Assembly: GCA_016711285.1 (NCBI GenBank)
Contig: JADJTG010000013.1
Coordinates: 679,428-743,427 of the forward strand
Length of the DNA stretch: 64,000 nucleotides
Direction of reading: 5' to 3'
From: Sphingobacteriales bacterium
GTDB lineage: Bacteria; Bacteroidota; Bacteroidia; Chitinophagales; UBA2359
This document shows, in pieces, positions 57,263 through 64,000 of the stretch; positions within the stretch are counted from its first letter, which is position 1, and each line of letters starts with the position of its first letter. The position numbers were made by a program, and so were the translations under genes. The notes under the pieces were generated by a model. It worked only from the letters and a program-made list of their open reading frames with translations. It did not search any database and was not told the origin of the DNA.

Positions 57263-57622
57263 TTACAAATCAGTAGAGTTGTCGGAGAAAAGCGGCTCTT
57301 GCTCCAAAATATGATTCACTGCCTTTACCATCTCTGCCCAAGTTCCTTTCAGTTCATCAAGCAGTTGCTTTCCGGTATCTGTGAGGCGATAATATTTGCG
57401 CGGAGGTCCCGACTTCGATTCCTCCCAGCGATACGCCAACATTCCTTCGTTTTTCAGGCGCATCAATATCGGATATAAAGTACCCTCCACCACTATCAAG
57501 TGCGAAGCCTTCATCTCTTCTATAATATCTGAAGGATACATTTCGCCGCGTGCTATAATGGAGAGAATACACAATTCCAAAACGCCTTTGCGCATCTGTG
57601 CTTCTGTGTTGTTACTTTTCAT
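57263..57622 (-). CDS. PadR family transcriptional regulator
   Basis: The 119-aa protein shows the PadR winged-helix pattern: MRKGVLELCILSIIARGEMY, PSDIIEEMKASHLIVVEGTL, YPILMRLKNEGMLAYRWEES, SGPPRKYYRLTDTGKQLLDE. PadR proteins are repressors that bind short inverted repeats. It lies 68 bp upstream of the PspC-DUF2807 gene on the same strand, a common pair, so it most likely controls that operon including itself. The short C-terminal helix fits the PadR-s2 class. Ligand is unknown. Confidence 0.92.
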   Translation of the reverse strand: MKSNNTEAQMRKGVLELCILSIIARGEMYPSDIIEEMKASHLIVVEGTLYPILMRLKNEGMLAYRWEESKSGPPRKYYRLTDTGKQLLDELKGTWAEMVKAVNHILEQEPLFSDNSTDL

Positions 57623-57855
57623 AATTACTGAGTTGTATGCTTTTTTACAGGTTGTACAAATAGTATTTCTTCTTGTATCATTGTATTATTTGCTTTGTTG
57701 GTACAAATATAAAGCATAAAACAGTATCTTGCAATACATAATACTATTAAAAACAAAATATTTTGCATTATAAAAACACAAAACACTAATAATCAATACT
57801 TTAGATTATAAAAATTTTTCAATAAAAATTAAATAAAGTTATTCAGTGACCGAAT

Positions 57856-57863
57856 TACCTTTG
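57856..57863 (+). promoter_or_regulatory. -7 box of the DUF3078 gene promoter
   Basis: TACCTTTG matches the TAnnTTTG consensus exactly and lies 123 bp before the ATG at 57987. No good -33 TTTG is at the usual distance (the nearest is a GTTATT word around 57838), so the assignment rests on the -7 box. Confidence 0.45.
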
Positions 57864-57986
57864 TACCGTCAAGAAATAAAATAATATTACGGCACTATGG
57901 CGTAATTATTGATATGGTCTTTAACAGCTATACATCATTTATTTATAATTACACAAAATCACATAAAACACATTTTTAGATTAGAA

Positions 57987-59075
57987 ATGAAAAAAATTGT
58001 ACTTTGGGCTTGTGCCCTCGCTTTTGGCACAGGTACTTTGTTTGCTCAAGATGCAGACGTAGTAAAAAAAATTGCCGATTTAAAAGCCCGCCAAACAGAA
58101 CTTACTGCAAAAGCCACTCCTTTGAACACCGAATTGGAAGCCATTAAAACTAAATTGGCTGACTTAGAAAAAATCGGTTGGAAATACGGTGGTACCGGTT
58201 TGTTGGGTTTCACAATGACTGGCTACAACAACTGGATTGTAGGTGCTACACCCAATAACAGTGTCGTTTCCGGCAACCTCAATTTATTCGCCGATTACAA
58301 CATGGATCCGATATTTTGGCTCAATAACGGCTATATCAAATTGGGTTATCAAAAAATTGAAGGGCAAAACAACGACGATTACACCGCTAACTTAGATGAA
58401 ATTTATGCCAGCTCTTTGTTTGGTCGTAAGTTTACGCCCATGTTAGCCTATTCTGCTTTGGTGGATTTTCGCAGCAGTTTTGAAAACTTCTTGCAACCTG
58501 CCTATATGACCGCCGGTGTTGGTCTTACCTACCGCCCCAACGAAAGATTTTATTTGTTGTTTCACCCACTCACTTGGGCTGCCACTATCTGCACCAATGA
58601 TGACTTGAAACCCGGCTTTGATATTGACCCCGATAAAAGCCTCAAATCTTCTTTCGGTGCCAAACTTGTCGCCGACTACAAACGCAACTTGCTCAAAAAT
58701 TTAGTATGGAACTCCAACCTCAACGTTTTGGCGCGTTATAATGACTTCAGTAATCCGGAAGTTACTTGGAGAAACTTGTTTGGCTACCAATTCAATAAAT
58801 ATTTTGCTTTGGGTTTTGATTACAGCATTCGCTACTTCAAACCCGAAACCAATGCTAATATATTGAGTGGTATTGCCGGTAGCAACACCCTCTCCAAAAC
58901 CGGCGATGAGACTTATGAAGTAAAAGATGCCGCAGGTGCTTTGTTTTCTACCATCAAACAAGACGGCTCTAAATTTACTGAAACCTCAGCAGCAGGTGGT
59001 GTGCTTAAAAGCGTAGATGCCAGCTATTTCCAACAACGTTATATCTTTGGTATTACCGCTACGGCTACTTTCTAA
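57987..59075 (+). CDS. DUF3078 family outer-membrane protein
   Basis: The 362-aa product has a signal peptide (residues 1-20, ALAFGTGTLFAQ) and a short helix (VVKKIADLKARQTELTAKAT) that may form a coiled coil. A beta-barrel-like body follows with GFTMTGYNNWIVGATPNNSV, NGYIKLGYQKI, DFRSSFENFLQPAYMTAGVG and YRPNERFYLLFHPLTW. These are hallmarks of DUF3078. The family is specific to Bacteroidota and probably forms an outer-membrane barrel; no function is known. The ATG at 57987 fits the signal peptide; the upstream frame to 57909 is leader. Codon use looks optimised (AAC, GGT, ACC), suggesting high expression. A terminator follows. Confidence 0.85.
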   Translation: MKKIVLWACALAFGTGTLFAQDADVVKKIADLKARQTELTAKATPLNTELEAIKTKLADLEKIGWKYGGTGLLGFTMTGYNNWIVGATPNNSVVSGNLNLFADYNMDPIFWLNNGYIKLGYQKIEGQNNDDYTANLDEIYASSLFGRKFTPMLAYSALVDFRSSFENFLQPAYMTAGVGLTYRPNERFYLLFHPLTWAATICTNDDLKPGFDIDPDKSLKSSFGAKLVADYKRNLLKNLVWNSNLNVLARYNDFSNPEVTWRNLFGYQFNKYFALGFDYSIRYFKPETNANILSGIAGSNTLSKTGDETYEVKDAAGALFSTIKQDGSKFTETSAAGGVLKSVDASYFQQRYIFGITATATF

Positions 59076-59106
59076 TTATTTTTCATTTTACTGTTTTTTT
59101 TTAAAA

Positions 59107-59148
59107 AAAAGCGTGTCCTGCCTCAAAACAGGACGCGCTTTTTACTTT
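59107..59148 (+). terminator. Rho-independent terminator after the DUF3078 gene
   Basis: GCGTGTCCTG (59111-59120) pairs with CAGGACGCGC (59129-59138) with one G-U pair, framed by A and T runs. It lies 35 bp behind the stop codon. Confidence 0.88.
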
Positions 59149-59191
59149 TACTCAAAAACTCCTTTTTTTACACATAACTTATTTATTTTTA

Positions 59192-59199
59192 TATCTTTG
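59192..59199 (+). promoter_or_regulatory. -7 box upstream of smc
   Basis: TATCTTTG fits the TAnnTTTG consensus, 76 bp before the smc start and after the preceding terminator. A convincing -33 element is not seen. Confidence 0.4.
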
Positions 59200-59274
59200 C
59201 AGGCTTATTTGATGCTGCCAATATCTCAAAAAACCTGAATTGCTTTCTTTTTATCATTTCTCCCCTTCTACATT

Positions 59275-62200
59275 GTGCGCTTAACGAGTTTAGAAATAAA
59301 AGGATTTAAAAGTTTTGCCGAAAAAACCGTTTTCCATTTTAATCAAAATGTAACGGGCATCATCGGACCTAACGGAAGCGGCAAAAGCAACGTAGTAGAT
59401 GCCATTCGCTGGGTGCTGGGCGAGCAACGCTCCAAAACCCTACGCTCCGAAAAAATGGATAATATCATCTTTAATGGTACTAAAAAAAGAAGCAGTGCCG
59501 GACGCGCCGAAGTGTCGCTCACTTTTGAAAACACCCGCAACCTCTTGCCCACCGAGTTTAGCTCTGTTACCATCTCCCGTGTTTTATACCGCAATGGCGA
59601 CAGCGAATATCGCATCAACGATGTAGCTTGCCGCCTCAAAGATATTACTGCGCTTTTTTTGGACACAGGTATCAGCAGCGATTCCTACGCCATTATTGAA
59701 TTGGGAATGATTAACGAAATTCTCAACGATAAAGACGACTTGCGCCGCCGCCTTTTTGAACAGGCAGCCGGTATTTCAAAATACAAAATCCGCAAAAAAG
59801 AAACCCTCTCCAAACTTGAATCTACCGACAGCGACCTGAGCCGTGTGGAAGATTTGCTGGCTGAAATTGAAAACAACCTCAAAACCTTAGAAAAACAAGC
59901 CAAACGCGCCGAGCGTTTTAAAAACTACAGGGCGATTATAAGCAAATGAGCATTGATTGGCGCATCTTAACCTCACCGACCATAAAGTTGCTTATAAAAA
60001 TATCCAAAAACGCTGCGAAATTGAACAGGCAAAACGCATTGAACAAGATGCAAAAATTGCAGCCGCCGAAGCTGAATTGGCACAACATAAAAAAAGACCT
60101 CCTTGAAAAGAACAGTTTTTGAGCAAAGTACAACAAGAACTCAATGTGTTTTTGGCTCAAATCCGTGATAAAGAAAGTGAAAAGGAATTTTGACCGAAAA
60201 AATACGCTTTGCCCGCGAAAGAAAAGACACTTTGCAGCAACAAATCAATGATGATGAGGCTTTTATATTGAAAATTCAGCAAGAAATTGATTATTTAGAA
60301 AAACAACAAGACCGCGAAGAAGATGCTTTGCAGTTGTTGATAGAAAAATTAGGGGAAAGCAAAGAGCAAAACGAGCGTATTCAGGGGCTTTTCAGGAAAA
60401 AGAGGACGTTTGGCTCAATTGGAGCAAACTTTTCCGCAGTCGGAAAATGAAGGGGGATTTCCATTTTGGAAAGAAGTTGCCGTAAAAAAGTGCTCAACGC
60501 GATAATATCCGCCGAGAAATTCAGGATAACTGCCTCCCGCTTTGAAAGCAGACAAGAGGAATTAGAAACCCTCAAAGAAAATCGCGGCAGCACTCAAAAA
60601 GAAAGAGACGAGTTGGCTCTTCAAATTCAGCAAACCACCGAAGCCGAAGCCCACCTCGAAACCTCACTCACCACGCTCGACCACGACATCGCTGCCCCTG
60701 CGCGAGCAACTCGCCACGCTCCACCGCCGCCACGATGCCCGCAGCAACGAATACAGCCTCACCAAAAGTATGGTGGAAAGTTTGGAGGGTTTTCCCAGTC
60801 GCTCAAATTCTTGAAACAAAATAAAAGCTGGCAGGGCGATTCGTCTGCCGCACGTTTGTTGTCGGAGCTTTTCACCTGTGCCGATCCTGCCAAATTGGCA
60901 ATTGAACATTTTTTGTCGCCCCTACCTCAACTTATTATGTAGTGCCTCTCGTTCCGAAACCGCCCACGCCGCCGTCACGCTACTCATTCAGCAAAAAAAG
61001 GAAAAGCTAACTTTTTTCGTCACTCCCGAAATTTCGCACGCAATCCTCCTACCCTTTCTTTATCCAAAAGAAAATACAAAGCGGTGGCGGCTTTGGATAT
61101 TGTAGAAGAACCGAAACGAATTTCACTTCTGTTCTCTGGTCGCCGCCCACGCGTGTTCATCCGCGAAGCCGAACAGGAGGCTCTCTCTTTGTCGCAGCAA
61201 TATCCCGATGCTGTTTCTGGCGCAAAACGGCAATGGTGTCGCAAAGCGGGTGCTGTATGGGCGGCTCGGTGGGCTTTTGAAGGAAAAATAGGACGTGTTC
61301 AGAATTTACAGGCTTTGGACAAGGAAATTACACAGTTGAAGCAGGAAATCAAAGGATACCAAACAGGTACTGAGCAGAAAATAACGAAATCATCGCTTTT
61401 TGCAATGCTTCGCAAAAGCCACGTTACAACTCCTGCGCGAACAACTCAACCGCCGCCTTGACAATAAAATGGCTTCCTTCAATGCCACTATCAAAAATCT
61501 CGAATCCTTATATTGCAGATACTGCACAGGGCGAGCAATCCCTTATCTGAAAAACTGAAGCAGTTGCAGCCGTACTAGATGAAATTCAAACGATATTACA
61601 CGAAAAAGGAAAAGGCTGACTTGCACAAAACCGAATTGCAGGATTTTCGCGCCTATTTCATCTTATAGAGCAAGAAGTATCCAACAGCAGCCGCGCGTTC
61701 AACGAACTTAATCTGAATTACCATCAGCAACAAAATAAAACCTCAACACCTCACATCAAAATTTTGATTTTCATCAAACGCCGCCATTGAAACGCAAAGC
61801 AAATTATCCGCCAATAAGCAACCTCTTGCAAGATTTGCAGCGCGAAGTGGAAATACAGGAGCAGTCGTTGAAAAAGATGATCGCAAATTGACGGATTTGT
61901 ATGGAGTGAAAGATTTTGGAGGCAAAGGTAAATTCCGCCGAAATACGTTACTTTCGGCACGCGGCAGAAGCGATGGAACTTCGAAGATAATTTGTGCCGA
62001 TTTTTCGCCAAAAAGAATAAATTGATGCCCTTTGCAAGAAGCCAAAGACGAAAGTTAAACTCTATTCTGATGAAATTGTCGCCGAAAGAACGTTTGCTGA
62101 TAGAATTTGGGGCAACGTATATCACGAACTGATGAACCAAGAGCCCGAGCAGCGAACCGCCGCCCGTTGATGCCTTGCGCGAAGAGTAGTGAAATCGCCT

Positions 62201-62850
62201 CAAAAGAGCCTCGGAAACTTTCGGCGAAGTCGATCCTTTTAAAGCCTTTGAAGCGATAAAGAGATGAATGAACGCCTACGATTATATTGTGGCACTGCGC
62301 AACGACCTTTAGAAGCCAAACAATCGCCGCTCACTACTACTATCGAAGAAACTGAAAATACGGCAGTATCCATGCTTACGAGGCTGTTCGCAGGTGCGCC
62401 CCCATTCTTCAGGAGGTATTCCGCAAATTGTTCACCCCAGATGATGATTGTGACCCACGCTTTCGAAACCTGATAATCCAGCAATGCGACATTTATCGCC
62501 AAGCCCAAAGGGCAAACGCCCTTCTTCCATAGACCAATTGTCCACGGCGAAAAACCCTTACAGCTATCTCGCTAATTTTGGTTTGTATTTGCTCAAACCC
62601 GCTCCTCTTTCTGTATTTTAGATGAGGTAGATGTCCTCTTTAGATGATGCCAATGTAGGAAAATTCAGTCAGATGGATACGTCAGTTTTTCCGACAGTTC
62701 ACAGTTTATTGTGGTAACACACAACAAAATACAATGGAGCAGGTAGATGCTGTGTATGGAATTGTACTTTATGGAAATAGGCAGTATCGCGAGCAGTAGC
62801 TGCCAATTTCAACGAAATGCAGTTCAACGGATTAAATATAGAAAAATTAA
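59275..62850 (+). pseudogene. smc: Chromosome segregation protein SMC, heavily frameshifted
   Basis: SMC forms the ATPase ring that compacts and separates chromosomes, with ScpA and ScpB. The intact first 224 codons (GTG start, MRLTSLEIKGFKSFAEKTVF) hold the Walker A motif GIIGPNGSGKSNVVDAIRW, GEQRSKTLRSEKMDNIIFNG, GISSDSYAIIELGMINEIL and RRRLFEQAAGISKYK. From 59949 on the frame changes every 60-250 bp. Coiled-coil words appear in all three frames up to about 62100. The C-terminal ATPase half is still legible at 62530-62780: a STGEKTLTAISLIF-like signature, KPAPLCILDEVDVPL (Walker B), DDANVGKFSQM and FIVVTHNKNTMEQVDAVYG. Given its essential role, sequence errors are the likelier cause than decay. 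The end is approximate. Confidence 0.85.
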
Positions 62851-63614
62851 TCGTTGCCGCTTTTGTCCGGGAACTGTCCTGTATTACAATTCTCCTCCTT
62901 GATTTTTATTTTCCGTTGGTATCGTACAAAAATACCGCTTCCGTGTTGTTTGTCGCCTTTCCATAAGCCTTCATAGCGTTTTACGCCGTCAGGGATATAC
63001 AAATTTCCCTTTGCCTTCTTCGTACATTGTGTTTGCAAAGTCGCCTTCAGTAGCCGCCATCGCTATAAGTGTATTTTCCTTTTCCGTGTCGTTTTCCATT
63101 TGATAGCTGCCTTCATAGCGGCTGCCGTCTTTGCTAATAATACGTTCCGTTGCCGTCACCTGTTGTCTCTATAAGTACCCTCGTATTTCAGGCCATCAGT
63201 GCGATAAAAAGCCCCTTTGCCTTCAAATTTGTCGTCCTTGTGCGTACCCACATACTTGCTGCCATCAGCATAATAATACGTTCCTTGCTCCATTAGATTG
63301 GTTATTGGAAAAGCACCGTAGCGGTCGCCGCCCGCAAAATGCTGCACCTTCGCCTTCTTTGCCATCATTTACGAAGTTGCCTTTGATAGCGCAAAACGAA
63401 CCGCCTTCATCATAACATTCTCAATGCCGTTTTTCATACCATTTTTATAAGTGCCTTCAAACATCTTTGCACCGCTCGAAAAATAGGCGATTATATAGCC
63501 GCCCTTTGGTTTAGTGGGTATCTCGTGCTTATAAATGATCGTCGTTCTGCGCACAAAGATGTGCCAACGAAATACCGAAGAGGTTTAAGGTATAAAAATA
63601 AAAGAAGTTTTCAT
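62847..63614 (-). pseudogene. MORN-repeat protein, frameshifted
   Basis: On the minus strand, pieces in three frames give MORN repeats: AKMFEGTYKNGMKNG, QGTYYYADGSKYVGTHKDDK, FEGKGAFYRTDGLKYEGTYR and YIPDGVKRYEGLWKGDKQHG. Each follows the YxGxxxxxxxxGxG plan of about 23 residues. From the ATG at 63614, restoring one T near 63586 gives a signal peptide (MKTSFIFIPLNLFGISLAHL, then CAQND), so the protein is exported. At least four slips are needed. The repeats suggest a lipid- or protein-binding surface protein. It converges with smc and has the same error density, so the breaks are likely sequence errors. Confidence 0.7.
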
Positions 63615-63728
63615 ATTCTATAATTATAATAAAACGAAGTTGAAAAATATTTTTATTCATTGAATTAAAAAACAAGAAATACAAAGTATTAATTCCTCAA
63701 ATATTTAAAAACTTTGTCTATAAAAATA

Positions 63729-63755
63729 AAAAGCCCGCTTGTAGCGGGGCTTTTG
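63729..63755 (-). terminator. Terminator of the T9SS cargo gene at the window end
   Basis: AAGCCC(C)GCT and AGCGGGCTT pair around a TACA-type loop with one bulged base. A/T runs flank both sides. On the minus strand it lies directly behind the stop at 63762. Confidence 0.75.
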
Positions 63756-63761
63756 TTTATT

Positions 63762-64000
63762 CTATTTCAAAATACCAATAGGTTCTTTGATAAACTTAGT
63801 AGTGTGAACTTTCACCGTCAGTTACAGTCAAGAAGTAGTTACCAACTGCATATTTTCTTCCAAGTCAGCGCCAACATTGTTGGAAGCCTTCTTGTACATC
63901 TGTAGCAATTTGATTCACCAATTTACCAGTAATATCATATACTCTCATTGTTACGGCAGAAGCTGGGTGAGCAATGATTTCGGCATTCAAGTCGTTGCTA
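63762..64000 (-). CDS. C-terminal end of a protein with T9SS type A sorting domain (partial, frameshifted)
   Basis: The minus strand, open at the right window edge, reads NAEIIAHPASAVTMRVYDIT, GKLVNQIATDVQEGFQ, then in another frame AVGNYFLTVTDGESSH and finally TTKFIKEPIGILK before the stop. The succession V-x-D-I-x-G-K-L-V ... G-N-Y-F-L-x-V ... T-x-K-F-I-K is the last part of the Por type A sorting domain. Two or three single-base slips interrupt it. The cargo part lies outside the window. A terminator follows the stop. Confidence 0.7.

Noticed and set aside
1..64000. tRNA or rRNA genes
   Set aside because: No stretch with tRNA T-loop and acceptor pairing and no rRNA-like sequence was noticed; the TTCGAA at 11675 belongs to the 32-bp palindrome.

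Overview
The window looks like a chromosomal segment of an uncultured Bacteroidota bacterium, plausibly of the Chitinophagia/Saprospiria type. The signs are a GldN/PorN type IX secretion protein, type A and type B T9SS sorting domains, two TonB-dependent receptors with carboxypeptidase-regulatory-like N-termini, MenD (menaquinone), GlnN-type glutamine synthetase, DUF3078, DUF4252 and DUF6029-type envelope proteins, a PadR/PspC-DUF2807 pair and promoter boxes of the TAnnTTTG type. No rRNA, tRNA or CRISPR array was recognised.

Layout. 1-6.1 kb: a TatD nuclease cut by the window edge, a DUF4252 protein, a glycerolipid pair (acyltransferase and gpsA), gldN and a lipoprotein. 6.1-15.6 kb: menD, an AT-rich orphan gene, a UPF1/IGHMBP2-like helicase preceded by an array of 21-bp repeats and a perfect 32-bp palindrome, dusB, and an AT-rich restriction-modification island followed by a structured inverted repeat. 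15.6-26.2 kb: T9SS cargo proteins, a nucleoside phosphorylase, fmt, an exonuclease-GIY-YIG fusion, an outer-membrane barrel protein and a thioredoxin-fold protein. 26.2-29.9 kb: a decayed IS630 copy, about 1 kb of corrupted-looking sequence, and a fused branched-chain 2-oxoacid dehydrogenase E1. 29.9-34.5 kb: a beta-helix protein and an OppC-type permease. 34.7-48.5 kb: a long plus-strand run with two paralogous TonB receptors around esterase-like and di-haem peroxidase genes, ending in a three-gene coiled-coil/propeller-VWA envelope module of unknown role. 48.9-51.6 kb: a broken glnN whose stop codon abuts two tandem IS630-derived elements. 51.7-59.1 kb: flavin reductase-like protein, S9 peptidase, PspC-DUF2807 with PadR, and a DUF3078 protein. 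59.3-64 kb: smc, a MORN-repeat protein and a T9SS cargo end, all shattered by frameshifts.

Much of the apparent gene decay is probably sequence error. Single-base slips cluster in homopolymers, hit essential genes such as smc, and in several cases restoring one base uncovers a good signal peptide or conserved motif. The glnN lesions (an internal deletion plus an in-frame TAA) and the IS remnants are harder to explain that way. The best candidates for something undescribed are the propeller-VWA module (45.1-48.5 kb), the 21-bp repeat array with its palindrome, the restriction-modification island with the adjacent structured repeat, and the tandem TA-flanked mini-elements.
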